The notes under the pieces were generated by a model that was given only the letters and a program-made list of their open reading frames with translations, had not been told where the DNA came from and made no database searches. The position numbers and the translations under genes were made by a program. This document shows, piece by piece, positions 42,787 to 51,546 of a stretch of DNA of 64,000 nt (positions are counted from its first letter, which is position 1; each line of letters opens with the position of its first letter). This DNA comes from Bacteroidales bacterium (GTDB taxonomy: Bacteria > Bacteroidota > Bacteroidia > Bacteroidales > UBA932), in assembly GCA_015060225.1 (NCBI GenBank), contig SUYX01000001.1, positions 1 through 64,000 of the forward strand, read 5' to 3'.

Positions 42787-43629
42787 ATGATGCTGTTTGT
42801 GAATTGGGATGTGGATCCCGTTATTTTCAATATAGGGAATTTCCAGTTGAGATATTATGGAATCCTTTTCATTATTGGATTCTATCTGGGATATTATATG
42901 TTCAGGTATTTCTTCCGCAGGGAGGGCAAGCCGCTGGAACTGCTTGATACCCTTTTGTGGACACTCCTTATTTGTACCATTGTGGGGGCACGCCTGGGGC
43001 ATGTGCTGTTTTACCAGCCGGAGTATTATCTGGCAAATCCTTTGCTCATATTCAAGGTATGGGAAGGAGGATTGGCAAGCCACGGAGGTACAATTGCAAT
43101 TATGATAGGAATGTGGTGGTTTGTAAAGAAATACGGCAGAAGGTATGATTTCGGATATCTGTGGCTGCTGGACCGTCTGGCCATCGCAACAGCATTTGCG
43201 GCAATGTTCATCCGCTTGGGAAACCTTATGAATTCGGAAATATACGGACATGAAACATCTCTCCCTTGGGGATTCATCTTCATGCAGAATGGTGAAACTG
43301 TAGCCAAGCACCCTACCCAGTTGTACGAGGCTCTGGCTTATCTTTGTACCGGACTTGTATTGTTTGCAATATACAAATATGCCCTTCCAAAGATAAAGGA
43401 GGGATTGCTTTTGGGGATCTTCTTTATAGGTATCTTCTTCTCCAGGTTCATCATAGAGTTTGTAAAGGAGAACCAGGTAGGTTTTGAGGAGGGGATGGCC
43501 CTGAATATGGGGCAGCTCCTGAGCATTCCGTTTGTGCTGTTGGGGATATTCCTCATAGTCCGGAGTTTCTGTCCCGGAACCCCTCCAGCACTGTTTATGG
43601 AAACAAATGACAAAAAGGGCAGCCGATAG
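42787..43629 (+). CDS. Prolipoprotein diacylglyceryl transferase (Lgt)
   Basis: Protein of 280 residues, seven membrane segments. The Lgt signature RLGNLMNSEIYG (about 140), GGLASHGGTIA and HPTQLYEALAYL are present. It attaches diacylglycerol to the lipobox cysteine of lipoproteins at the inner membrane, the first step for the many lipoproteins in this window. It starts 18 bases after the methyltransferase stop. Confidence 0.95.
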   Translation: MMLFVNWDVDPVIFNIGNFQLRYYGILFIIGFYLGYYMFRYFFRREGKPLELLDTLLWTLLICTIVGARLGHVLFYQPEYYLANPLLIFKVWEGGLASHGGTIAIMIGMWWFVKKYGRRYDFGYLWLLDRLAIATAFAAMFIRLGNLMNSEIYGHETSLPWGFIFMQNGETVAKHPTQLYEALAYLCTGLVLFAIYKYALPKIKEGLLLGIFFIGIFFSRFIIEFVKENQVGFEEGMALNMGQLLSIPFVLLGIFLIVRSFCPGTPPALFMETNDKKGSR

Positions 43630-43640
43630 GTTGCCTTTTT
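43612..43640 (+). terminator. lgt terminator
   Basis: Arms at 43612-43624 and 43629-43640 pair with one bulged G and a 4-base loop; the right arm ends in a run of T. The left arm includes the last lgt codons. Confidence 0.6.
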
Positions 43641-43684
43641 TCTTCCCGACAACTCCGGCAACAATTGCCCATTCCCGCACTTTA

Positions 43685-43829
43685 GCCTCTCGGGGAACAA
43701 AACTGCCTGAAAATGTTCCCGCAACGCGGCAGGATGCCTCTCGGGGAACAAAACTGCCTGCAAATGTTCCCGCAACGCGGCAGGATGCCTCTCGGGGAAC
43801 AAAACTGCGTGCAAATGTTCCCGCAACCA
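43685..43829 (-). repeat. 51-bp hairpin tandem repeat, locus B
   Basis: Units start at 43685, 43736 and 43787, each 51 bases (the last is cut short after about 43 bases). Each has GGGGAACA and, 14 bases on, TGTTCCCGC. Units 1 and 2 differ at one base of 51, so the expansion is recent. Read on the minus strand, they align with the units at 22268-22420 (conserved GGAACATTT, nine variable bases, TTTGTTCCC). The array lies in the 388-base gap between lgt and the MORN-like genes. The rest of that gap is the lgt terminator, a partial degenerate unit near 43655-43684, and the promoter at 43955-43987; I see no gene in it. Confidence 0.85.
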
Positions 43830-43954
43830 ACAGATGAGGGGTTGGGAGAGCGGATAAACACCAGCTTTTTGCCGGTTGTAAAACTACTTGGGGTGCGGAT
43901 ATGAAAATATTTCGCCATTCTGCTGATATTCAGCGAAATAAATTTAAAAGAAAG

Positions 43955-43987
43955 TTTGGATGTTAAACTCGTTTTGGGTTAAATTTG
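43955..43987 (+). promoter_or_regulatory. Promoter of the MORN-like gene pair
   Basis: TTTG (43955-43958), 21 bases and TAAATTTG (43980-43987), with the start codon 31 bases downstream. Confidence 0.6.
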
Positions 43988-44017
43988 CATAAAGAACAAC
44001 ACATAAACTACAGAATC

Positions 44018-44653
44018 ATGAGATATTTTGCAATTATATTGGCGTTGGTGTTTGCATGCGGAACATTGCAGGGGCAGGACAAAGGAAAGCAACCTGACTA
44101 CTCATACGCATACCCTCAGCATTACAGATATCAGAGAGGGACAGTCTTTGATTTGTCAGAGAAGTTGCTTAACCGCACGTACATGTATAGTGTGAACGAT
44201 CCTTGGCTCGATGTGAGTAAGGAATTCCGGAAAATTAACAGGCCCCTCGGTCCGGCAAGATACGAGAACTACAGACTGGACAAGCCCCTTCCGTTGAAAA
44301 AGGGAAAATTGTACCTTGTGGCTTCCGATGGTGAGAACAACTCCATTTTTGCCCATTACAGCGGCATCTATCTGGGAGAGTACAGGCAGGAGAAAGGGAA
44401 GCCAACCTTCATAAGGGAGGGCATTGGCATAGACAAGACCAGAATCCGGGGAACCGATAATGCCAAATACTATATAGGTTACTACAAAAAGAACAAGCGC
44501 CACGGGCTTGGCTTCTATGTAGACCCTAAGGGAAATATGTATGCCGGCGTGTGGAAGCGCGGCCGCCTGATTGGCAAGACCAAAAGGGCCCTTACCCCTG
44601 AGGAAGCGGAGAAGATAGGTGATTATGTAAGAAAGATAAACAACTTGCTGTAG
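44018..44653 (+). CDS. Secreted MORN-like protein, first paralogue
   Basis: Protein of 211 residues from the ATG at 44018 (MRYFAIILALVFACGTLQG signal peptide); an in-frame extension of 11 residues upstream is rejected. The C-terminal part has two MORN-like turns (GIYLGEYRQEKGKP; YYIGYYKKNKRHGLGFYVDP; MYAGVWKRGRLIGK). The N-terminal 70 residues are Tyr-rich and differ from the second copy. It is followed 2 bases after its stop by a paralogue. The role is unknown; MORN repeats often bind lipids or act as protein spacers. Confidence 0.8.
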   Translation: MRYFAIILALVFACGTLQGQDKGKQPDYSYAYPQHYRYQRGTVFDLSEKLLNRTYMYSVNDPWLDVSKEFRKINRPLGPARYENYRLDKPLPLKKGKLYLVASDGENNSIFAHYSGIYLGEYRQEKGKPTFIREGIGIDKTRIRGTDNAKYYIGYYKKNKRHGLGFYVDPKGNMYAGVWKRGRLIGKTKRALTPEEAEKIGDYVRKINNLL

Positions 44654-44655
44654 TT

Positions 44656-45264
44656 ATGAAGAGAGTAATAGTTGCACTGATGTTTTTTGTCTTGTCTGCC
44701 CCCTTATTGGCTCAGACAGATGCTCAGGCGTATACCAATTTGTCAAGCAGACTGGATGAAACGGGTTTCTTTACCGCACTGGAAAATGTAGTGGGTGAGA
44801 CCCTTTATAGGCACCGTTATTATGTAGATGGAAGGAAACTGCCCGACAACCACAAGCTCGGCCCCGACAGGTATGAAAACTATGCTTTGGACAAGCCCCT
44901 TCCATTGAAAAAGGGGAAACTTTACCTCCTTGCATATGATGAAGACAAGAAATGTTTCTTTGCCCATTCAAGCGGCATTTATCTAGGCGAGTACAAGCAG
45001 GAGAAGGGGAAACCTACCTATATAAGGGATGGCTTGGGTATAGACCAGTCCAATATTTACGGAACTGACAAAACCAAGTATTACATAGGGAACTACAAGA
45101 ACAACAAGCGCCACGGCAAGGGATTTTATGTAGATCCAAAAGGGAAGATGTATGCAGGTGAATGGAAGCACGGCCGCCTTCTTGGAAGAACCAAACGGGA
45201 GCTTACCCCAGAAGAAAAGGAAAAGATAGAGGATTATATAAGGAAAATAAACAATTTGCTGTAA
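44656..45264 (+). CDS. Secreted MORN-like protein, second paralogue
   Basis: Protein of 202 residues with a signal peptide (MKRVIVALMFFVLSAPLLA). From RYENY onwards it matches the upstream gene without gaps at 99 of 131 positions (hand count), including the MORN-like turns (GIYLGEYKQEKGKP; YYIGNYKNNKRHGKGFYVDP). The N-terminal halves differ, so after duplication the variable part may determine what is bound. A terminator separates it from the convergent deacylase. Confidence 0.8.
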   Translation: MKRVIVALMFFVLSAPLLAQTDAQAYTNLSSRLDETGFFTALENVVGETLYRHRYYVDGRKLPDNHKLGPDRYENYALDKPLPLKKGKLYLLAYDEDKKCFFAHSSGIYLGEYKQEKGKPTYIRDGLGIDQSNIYGTDKTKYYIGNYKNNKRHGKGFYVDPKGKMYAGEWKHGRLLGRTKRELTPEEKEKIEDYIRKINNLL

Positions 45265-45272
45265 GTAGAAGA

Positions 45273-45304
45273 AAAGAGGTTATGCCCGCGGGTACAACCT
45301 CTTT
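45273..45304. terminator. Shared terminator of convergent genes
   Basis: A 9-bp perfect stem (AAAGAGGTT/AACCTCTTT) with a GC-rich 14-base loop between the second MORN-like gene and the deacylase gene; no strong T-run on either side, so efficiency is uncertain. Confidence 0.55.
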
Positions 45305-45309
45305 CAATT

Positions 45310-45849
45310 TTACTCGTACAGTTTCAGGAACTCATATTCTCCGCCCCATTCCTGCAGGTAGCGCATGAAGTCTTCATTCTTCACAACAAGGCTGGCAGTG
45401 TTGTCATTTGGGTGGAAACTCAACAAGGGGGCATCCTTAAGGTTAATGTCAAGGAAAAGTTTCACCTCCTTGTTGGTATCATTTATGAGCCCGAACGGTG
45501 ACACTGAGCCCGGACGCAATCCCAGGTATTTCTCCATCCTCTGCTCTGAGGCAAAACTCAGTTTGCCTTGCTTGAGCATCTTTTCAATATCGTGGATGGC
45601 CATCTGCTGGTGGCACTCAAATACTACAAGATAGTGCTTGTTGCCTTTATGGTTTCTGAAGAAAAGGTTCTTGCAGTGGGTGGAATCTATGTTTTTCCAA
45701 TACTCCAATGCCAACTCAATTGTAGGGAGCGGCGGATGCTCATACATTGTGTACGGGATACCCCACTCATTCAATTTTTCCAATACTTTCTGTCTGCGCT
45801 CCAACTGGGCCTGTTGCTCAGCAGGATCCAACTGTATTTGTTCCTCCAT
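45310..45849 (-). CDS. Prolyl-tRNA synthetase-associated (ProX/YbaK-type) deacylase
   Basis: Protein of 179 residues. The YbaK fold shows in YTMYEHPPLPTIELAL, KNLFFRNHKGNKHYLVVFEC, LGLRPGSVSPFGLIND, and the ending LVVKNEDFMRYLQ. Such proteins hydrolyse mischarged Ala-tRNA(Pro) in trans. It is the first gene of no obvious operon; an SGNH hydrolase gene lies 30 bases upstream on the same strand. Confidence 0.92.
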   Translation of the reverse strand: MEEQIQLDPAEQQAQLERRQKVLEKLNEWGIPYTMYEHPPLPTIELALEYWKNIDSTHCKNLFFRNHKGNKHYLVVFECHQQMAIHDIEKMLKQGKLSFASEQRMEKYLGLRPGSVSPFGLINDTNKEVKLFLDINLKDAPLLSFHPNDNTASLVVKNEDFMRYLQEWGGEYEFLKLYE

Positions 45850-45879
45850 AATCCAATGATATCTTATGTAGAGATATTG

Positions 45880-47013
45880 TTATTTAATATATTTCATCAA
45901 AAACTTGGCAAATCTCTGGAAACCCAGGTCGGTCATGTGTACACCGTCAACAGTCCCCTCATGGTCTGGACCGATAGGGGATTTCTTCATGTTCCCTTTG
46001 GCATATGCATCTATGTAACGGACATTGTACCCCTCTTTTCTGAATTTCCCGGCAAATTCCTTCCAAATGGCATTCTCCTCCTGTGTATCAATATGGAACT
46101 GGGCATCCAGATACTGGTATGGGTAGCAGTAGTTGGATACCATAAGTACCGGAACATCAGGATTTGCCTCAACAATGGCACGTATAAAGTGTTCTGTGCT
46201 GTCCTTTACAATTTGAGAAGTGCAGTTTGCAAGGCAGTCAATCACATACATTGATGCAGGGATTTTTGCAATCTTCTCTCCAAGGCATTTGTCCATTCTG
46301 CCGTTGCCGCTGAAACCCAGGTTGATTGTCTCCTTGTGCAGTTTCCTCCCGATTATTGAAGGGTAGGCCATTCCCGGACGGGTAGCGCATCCCCCCTGTG
46401 TAACGCTGGTACCATAAAATACAATTGGAAGTGAACTGCCGGAAGGGACAAGGTCCATAACCTGAGGCTTCTCAATTGTTGCTGTAGAATCAATACCAAT
46501 GGCCAAATCTATAACACCGTCATACAAAGGTAAGTACATTATATACTCCCTCATATCGCCGTTCATCTTTCTTATAAATACATTTCTTGAATTCTTGCCG
46601 TTGGGCTGGCCTGCACCCACAAAGAGCCACTCGCCGTCAGTAAGGGAATAAAGGTCAAGACCCCTCACTCCCGTTGGAGTCATATGGCTCATCCCAAAAT
46701 TGTTGAGAGGTTTCCATGCTGCTCCAATACATTTTGAGTTGGTGCGGAACCTTATGGCCAAACCCGCGGAATTCTGCCCCAAATCCCAAACAGCCTTTCT
46801 TACAACGCCCTGCAAATCTGCAGGAAGACGAGTATAGAATCCGTCACTTATTGTATCATTCTCCCTTATACAATCTTGGAATCCCTTTCCAAGTACAGGA
46901 AGGCCCAACTCCCTTACATCATAATACTTCAACTGGGAAGCCTTCTGGGCAAAGGCACCTGCAGAAACCAAAATGGCCGCTGCAACAAACGCAAGTTTTA
47001 AAATGTTCTTCAT
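45880..47013 (-). CDS. Secreted SGNH/GDSL hydrolase with N-terminal beta domain
   Basis: Protein of 377 residues with a signal peptide (MKNILKLAFVAAAILVSAGAFA). Residues 25-180 form a beta-sandwich (the SGNH N-terminal domain, e.g. LGQNSAGLAIRFRTNSKCIG). The catalytic domain has block I as YGTSVTQGGCA (Ser about 203), GFSGNGRM (Gly), DCLANC (Asn) and DGVHMTDLGF (Asp/His). It is likely to act on esters of glycans. It lies between miaA and the deacylase gene, 31 bases after miaA. Confidence 0.88.
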   Translation of the reverse strand: MKNILKLAFVAAAILVSAGAFAQKASQLKYYDVRELGLPVLGKGFQDCIRENDTISDGFYTRLPADLQGVVRKAVWDLGQNSAGLAIRFRTNSKCIGAAWKPLNNFGMSHMTPTGVRGLDLYSLTDGEWLFVGAGQPNGKNSRNVFIRKMNGDMREYIMYLPLYDGVIDLAIGIDSTATIEKPQVMDLVPSGSSLPIVFYGTSVTQGGCATRPGMAYPSIIGRKLHKETINLGFSGNGRMDKCLGEKIAKIPASMYVIDCLANCTSQIVKDSTEHFIRAIVEANPDVPVLMVSNYCYPYQYLDAQFHIDTQEENAIWKEFAGKFRKEGYNVRYIDAYAKGNMKKSPIGPDHEGTVDGVHMTDLGFQRFAKFLMKYIK

Positions 47014-47044
47014 TGTTATATGTTTTTAAATTTCATCCCGACAG

Positions 47045-47950
47045 TTATCTCTCCACCCAATATATCTCAACTCCCTTCCTTTCCATCCCCCTGAACCAGG
47101 TCATCTGCCTCTTGGCAAACTGATGGATAGCAGTGCGCAGGCCGGTTACCATCTCTTCGTATGACAGTTCGCCTATAAGATATTGGGTGAGGAACTTGTA
47201 TTCCAGGCCATAGTAGATGAGATCCTCTGCAGGAATGCCACCATCCAGCAGTTTTCTCACCTCCTCAACCATCCCTTCCTGGAGCCTCGCCTCCAGGCGG
47301 GCATCTATCCTGGCATTGCGGGTATCACGGTCTACGCTAACCCCAACAAAAAGGACATTCTGTGGAAGAGGCAGCGGTTCCCTGGGTTCTGCCTGGGCCA
47401 TCTCAATTTCAATTGCCCTTATCACCCTCTTTTTGGTATCCCAATCTGTATCATTGTGGGGCTTTACACCCTTTGCCGCCTTCAGATCCTTGAGCATCTG
47501 CACCAGCTCTTCCATAGGTTTGGGTTCCAGACGGGCTCTCAACTGCTCGTCGGGAAGAACCTCATAAAGTTCATATCCCCGGGTAGCCGCCTCAATGTAG
47601 AGGCCCGAACCGCCGCAGATTATGGGGAAGCATCCCCTTTCCAATATATTTGTGTAGGCTTTTGAGAAATCCCTCTGGTACTCGAATAAGTTGTATTTCT
47701 CCCCTGCATCAACTATATCAAGCAGATGGGCAGGTACCTCCCCATACTCGGACAGGTCCTTGCCGGTACCAATATCCATCCCTCTGTAAACCTGACGGCT
47801 GTCCGCAGAGATTATCTCGCAAGGTTTCCACTGTGCTGTAAGGGTACGGGCCATCTCTACGGCAAATCTTGTCTTGCCGCTGGCTGTAGGGCCAAGGATG
47901 CAGAGAGCATCCCAACCACCCTGTATTATTGAACCTATAATCCTCTCCAT
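47045..47950 (-). CDS. tRNA dimethylallyltransferase (MiaA)
   Basis: Protein of 301 residues. It has a P-loop ([16 protein letters not shown]), [29 protein letters not shown] and the C-terminal [12 protein letters not shown]-type block ([16 protein letters not shown]). It prenylates A37 of tRNAs reading UNN codons. It is divergent from smpB. Confidence 0.95.
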   Translation of the reverse strand: MERIIGSIIQGGWDALCILGPTASGKTRFAVEMARTLTAQWKPCEIISADSRQVYRGMDIGTGKDLSEYGEVPAHLLDIVDAGEKYNLFEYQRDFSKAYTNILERGCFPIICGGSGLYIEAATRGYELYEVLPDEQLRARLEPKPMEELVQMLKDLKAAKGVKPHNDTDWDTKKRVIRAIEIEMAQAEPREPLPLPQNVLFVGVSVDRDTRNARIDARLEARLQEGMVEEVRKLLDGGIPAEDLIYYGLEYKFLTQYLIGELSYEEMVTGLRTAIHQFAKRQMTWFRGMERKGVEIYWVER

Positions 47951-47965
47951 ATGTTTACAACCTTA

Positions 47966-47992
47966 CAAAGTTAGTTTTTTTTACTACATTTG
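47966..47992. promoter_or_regulatory. Divergent -7 boxes for miaA and smpB
   Basis: CAAAGTTA at 47966-47973 (TAACTTTG on the minus strand) points to miaA, and TACATTTG at 47985-47992 to smpB, whose start codon follows 8 bases later, so its mRNA would be nearly leaderless. The two boxes lie within 27 bases. Confidence 0.5.
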
Positions 47993-47999
47993 TGCCGTT

Positions 48000-48452
48000 A
48001 TGCCTAAAGCAAAAAGCAAAATAGAGATAAAAAACCGCAGGGCCTCGTTTGAGTACGAGTTCCTGGACAACTATACCGCCGGAATAGTGCTCACAGGAAC
48101 CGAGATAAAGTCCATAAGGGCAGGCAAGGCCTCCCTGGTGGACAGTTATTGCTATTTTGTAAGGGGTGAACTCTATGTGAAAAACATGCATGTGGCGGAG
48201 TACTGGTGGGGTACCTGGAATGCCCATGACCCGCGCCGCGACCGCAAGCTTCTGCTCAACCGCAAGGAGTTGAGAAAACTTGAGCGTGCAACAAAAGAGA
48301 AGGGCCTTACAATTGTCGCCACCCGCCTGTTCATTGCAGAAAACGGATATGCAAAACTGAATATCTCCCTTGCAAAAGGAAAACGTGAATATGACAAGCG
48401 CAATACCATCAAGGAGAAGGATATGCGCAGGGATATGGATAGGGGGTATTAG
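48000..48452 (+). CDS. SsrA-binding protein (SmpB)
   Basis: Protein of 150 residues from the ATG at 48000 ([15 protein letters not shown]). It has [54 protein letters not shown] and a basic C-terminal tail ([20 protein letters not shown]), needed to mimic the tRNA anticodon arm in trans-translation. The tmRNA gene itself was not found in the window. Confidence 0.96.
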   Translation: MPKAKSKIEIKNRRASFEYEFLDNYTAGIVLTGTEIKSIRAGKASLVDSYCYFVRGELYVKNMHVAEYWWGTWNAHDPRRDRKLLLNRKELRKLERATKEKGLTIVATRLFIAENGYAKLNISLAKGKREYDKRNTIKEKDMRRDMDRGY

Positions 48453-48515
48453 TCAGACAGCATTCCCGTTGACGGCAATATTCTCAGGGTTCTTCCACCA
48501 GTGGCTTCTGAATGA

Positions 48516-48551
48516 GCAATCCCTGCCGGAGTGTATTCTGGCAGGGATTGC
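48516..48551. terminator. Inverted repeat between smpB and gcvP
   Basis: A 12-bp perfect stem (GCAATCCCTGCC/GGCAGGGATTGC) with a 12-base loop lies between the convergent smpB and gcvP genes. There is no clean T-run on either side. It probably stops transcription from both sides but could be a regulatory site. Confidence 0.6.
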
Positions 48552-48607
48552 ATTCTTAGTAAAATGACTTTTCAGTCACCCTATTGCTGTTTTATGGGAA
48601 ACCGTTG

Positions 48608-51424
48608 TTACTGGCAGTTGCAAACAAGGTTCCTGTCGCCGAATCCGTTGTCTACGCGTGCTACTGCAGGCCAGAACTTGTTCTCCCTCAACCACTCGAG
48701 AGGGAATGCAGCCTCGGTTCTGCTGTATGGGTGGTTCCACTCGTCTGCGCAAACTTCGTCTGCAGTGTGAGGGGACATGGTTACAGGGTTGTCTTTTGCA
48801 TCATATTCTCCAGATTTAATCTTCTCGCACTCAATTTTAATCTGTTTCATTGCCTGGATGAATCTGTCCATCTCCTCCTTAGGCTCAGACTCTGTAGGCT
48901 CAACCATAAGGGTCTCGTGTACAGGGAATGAAAGGGTAGGTGCATGGAATCCGTAGTCCATAAGACGTTTTGCAATGTCTGTTGCATCTACACCGTACTC
49001 AGATTTGAAGTGCTGGCAATCTATGATGCACTCGTGTGCCACGCGGCCTGTTGCACCGGAGTAAAGAGTCTTGAACTCAGGCTCAAACTGGGCAGCCATG
49101 TAGTTTGCATTGAGGATTGCAACCTGGGTAACTTTCTTGAGCCCTGCAGCACCCAAAAGCTTGATGTATGCGTGGGTGATAGGCAACAAAAGAGGGTTGC
49201 CGTATGCTGCTGCAGATACCGCCTCAACACCTTTGCCGCCACACTCAGGGTCAAGCGGATGGCCAGGGAGGTATGGAGCAAGCGCTTTTGTACAGCAGAT
49301 AGGGCCTACGCCAGGGCCACCACCGCCGTGAGGCATTGCGAATGACTTGTGAAGGTTCAAGTGGCATACATCTGCGCCAATGAAGCCCGGGTTGGTAAGG
49401 CCTACCTGTGCGTTCATATTTGCACCGTCCATATATACAAGACCTCCGTTCTGGTGGATGATGTTGCAGATCTCTTTAATCTGTACCTCAAATACACCAT
49501 GTGTAGAAGGGTATGTAATCATAAGTCCTGCAAGGTTTTCTGCGTTTGCAGCAGCCTTCTCCCTCAACTCTTCAACATTGATGTTTCCTTTCTCATCACA
49601 TCCTACAAGTACAATGCTGAAACCTGCCATAGCAGCAGATGCCGGATTTGTACCGTGAGCAGATGTAGGGATAATCATGATATTCCTGTGGGCACCGCCG
49701 TTGGCCATGTGGTAACCTTTGATTGTCTTTAGGCCAGCATATTCACCTGCAGCACCAGAGTTAGGTTGTAGTGAACATGCATCAAAACCAGTGATTACAG
49801 CAAGGTCATTCTCAAGCTCCTTGATGAGTTCCATGTATCCCTCAACCTGGTTTTTAGGCTGTAGAGGGTGTACGTTGCCAAGCTCTGCCCAACTTAGAGG
49901 AAGCATTTCAACGGCAGCGTTGAGTTTCATTGTACATGAACCAAGTGGAATCATTGAGTGTGCAAGTGAGATGTCTTTTCTCTCAAGTTTCTTTATGAAT
50001 CTCATCATTGCTGTTTCAGAGTGGTAGGTGTTGAATACCTCATTGGTAAGGAATTCACTCTCCCTCTTCATGAATGTGTCTTCTGCAGGTGCACCAGGGC
50101 AGCCGTTCGGCATGGCATCAAAAATATTTGCAACCTTCATTGCTTCCATGCAGTTTGTAAGCTCGTCAAAGCTTATCCTAACTCTGTCGGGAGCAGGGTA
50201 GAAGAAGTTTATGCCGTCCATCTCAGCCCTTGCCTTGAGGTCTGCAGCATTGATTCCCTGTACCTCAATGGTGTCAAAGAACTTGTCTGTTGTAAGGGTG
50301 TATCCTTTTGCTTTAAGCAGGCCTGCTACAGCGTGTGCGTAGTGCGATACCTGCTGTGCAATTGATTTGATTCCTGCCTGTCCGTGGTAAACGGCGTACA
50401 TTCCGCTCATTGTAGCCATAAGGGCAGTAGCGGTACATACATTTGAAGTTGCTTTCTCCCTCTTGATATGCTGCTCACGGGTCTGTAGTGCGAGCCTTAC
50501 GGCGCTGTTGCCCAAACGGTCAACCGATACACCAATGATTCTTCCAGGAATCTGTCTCTTGTATGCATCCTTTGTTGCCATAAAACCTGCTGTAGGGCCG
50601 CCGAAGCCCATAGGAAGACCGAATCTCTGGGCAGAACCCACTGCACAGTCTGCTCCCCATGCTGCAGGCTCCTTGAGTACTGCAAGTGAAAGAAGGTCGC
50701 AGTATGCTGTTACAAGACCACCTGCAGCATGTACTTTCTCGCAGAATGCAGAGTAATCCCTCACCTCTCCGTTAGCGGCAGGGTATTGTACCATTGCACC
50801 ATAGCATTTCTCTGAAAGCTCGGCAGTCCTGTAGTCTCCAAACTGTATCTCAATGCCCAAGCCTGCTGCGCGGGTCTTAAGAACTGAGATAACCTGAGGG
50901 AACATATTCTCATCTACGAATACAACATTCTTGCCGGCTTTTACAGCATCTCTGCTCCTTACCTCAAACATCATCCTCATTGCCTCACCTGCTGCCTGTG
51001 CGTCATCAAGCATAGAGCAGTTTGATAGAGGGAAACCTGTAAGGCTGCTTACCATGGTCTGGAAAATGAGCAGTGCCTCAAGACGTCCCTGGCTTATTTC
51101 AGCCTGGTATGGGGTGTATGAGGTGTACCAGCAAGGGTTCTCAAAAATGTTTCTTGTAATTACAGGAAGGACACCTGTGCCGTAGTTGCCCATTCCAATA
51201 AGGCTCCTGAACGGTTTGTTTTTTGAAACCATCCTCTTCAGATTGGCCAGATATTGGTTCTCCGAAACGGCAGGTGTAAGATTAAGTTCCTTGTCAAGAA
51301 GAATGTCTGAAGGAACAGTTTGTTTTGTAAGTTCGTCCAAAGACTGGACATTGAGCACTTTAAGCATCTCGCTAATTTGCGGATCCCTAGGCCCGATGTG
51401 TCTGTCAGTAAAAGTAAGTGACAT
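48608..51424 (-). CDS. Glycine dehydrogenase, P protein (GcvP)
   Basis: Protein of 938 residues, a fused two-domain P protein. The N-terminal half has DRHIGPRD and SLIGMGNYGTGVLPVITRNI; the PLP-binding lysine lies in LNLHKSFAMPHGGGGPG in the C-terminal half. It decarboxylates glycine and hands the aminomethyl group to the H protein. GcvT, GcvH and a glycine riboswitch were not seen near it. A CAAATATA box (51470-51477) is a possible minus-strand -7 element. Confidence 0.95.
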   Translation of the reverse strand: MSLTFTDRHIGPRDPQISEMLKVLNVQSLDELTKQTVPSDILLDKELNLTPAVSENQYLANLKRMVSKNKPFRSLIGMGNYGTGVLPVITRNIFENPCWYTSYTPYQAEISQGRLEALLIFQTMVSSLTGFPLSNCSMLDDAQAAGEAMRMMFEVRSRDAVKAGKNVVFVDENMFPQVISVLKTRAAGLGIEIQFGDYRTAELSEKCYGAMVQYPAANGEVRDYSAFCEKVHAAGGLVTAYCDLLSLAVLKEPAAWGADCAVGSAQRFGLPMGFGGPTAGFMATKDAYKRQIPGRIIGVSVDRLGNSAVRLALQTREQHIKREKATSNVCTATALMATMSGMYAVYHGQAGIKSIAQQVSHYAHAVAGLLKAKGYTLTTDKFFDTIEVQGINAADLKARAEMDGINFFYPAPDRVRISFDELTNCMEAMKVANIFDAMPNGCPGAPAEDTFMKRESEFLTNEVFNTYHSETAMMRFIKKLERKDISLAHSMIPLGSCTMKLNAAVEMLPLSWAELGNVHPLQPKNQVEGYMELIKELENDLAVITGFDACSLQPNSGAAGEYAGLKTIKGYHMANGGAHRNIMIIPTSAHGTNPASAAMAGFSIVLVGCDEKGNINVEELREKAAANAENLAGLMITYPSTHGVFEVQIKEICNIIHQNGGLVYMDGANMNAQVGLTNPGFIGADVCHLNLHKSFAMPHGGGGPGVGPICCTKALAPYLPGHPLDPECGGKGVEAVSAAAYGNPLLLPITHAYIKLLGAAGLKKVTQVAILNANYMAAQFEPEFKTLYSGATGRVAHECIIDCQHFKSEYGVDATDIAKRLMDYGFHAPTLSFPVHETLMVEPTESEPKEEMDRFIQAMKQIKIECEKIKSGEYDAKDNPVTMSPHTADEVCADEWNHPYSRTEAAFPLEWLRENKFWPAVARVDNGFGDRNLVCNCQ

Positions 51425-51493
51425 ATTGTTATATTTTAAGTGTAATTATTACATCTGATACGCAGTTTACAAATATAATGTTTTTTAGAAAAT

Positions 51494-51523
51494 TTTGATG
51501 TAAAAAAAAATCCATTATTTTTG
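51494..51523 (+). promoter_or_regulatory. Promoter of the carboxyltransferase operon
   Basis: TTTG (51494-51497), 18 bases and TATTTTTG (51516-51523). The start codon is 24 bases downstream. Confidence 0.65.
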
Positions 51524-51546
51524 CGGAAACTAAACCTGCGAAAAAT

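Noticed and set aside
43685-43829. CRISPR array or integron attachment sites
   Set aside because: Units are near-identical with no spacers, no integrase and no gene cassettes.
42757-43830. Long minus-strand frame antisense to lgt, starting in locus B repeats
   Set aside because: Begins with TTG in the repeats and overlaps the whole of lgt; the composition is that of a shadow frame.
48453-48607. tmRNA gene next to smpB
   Set aside because: No tRNA-like ends or tag frame found; only a hairpin is present.
51425-51493. Glycine riboswitch upstream of gcvP
   Set aside because: The gap is too short and AT-rich, with no conserved aptamer pairs visible.
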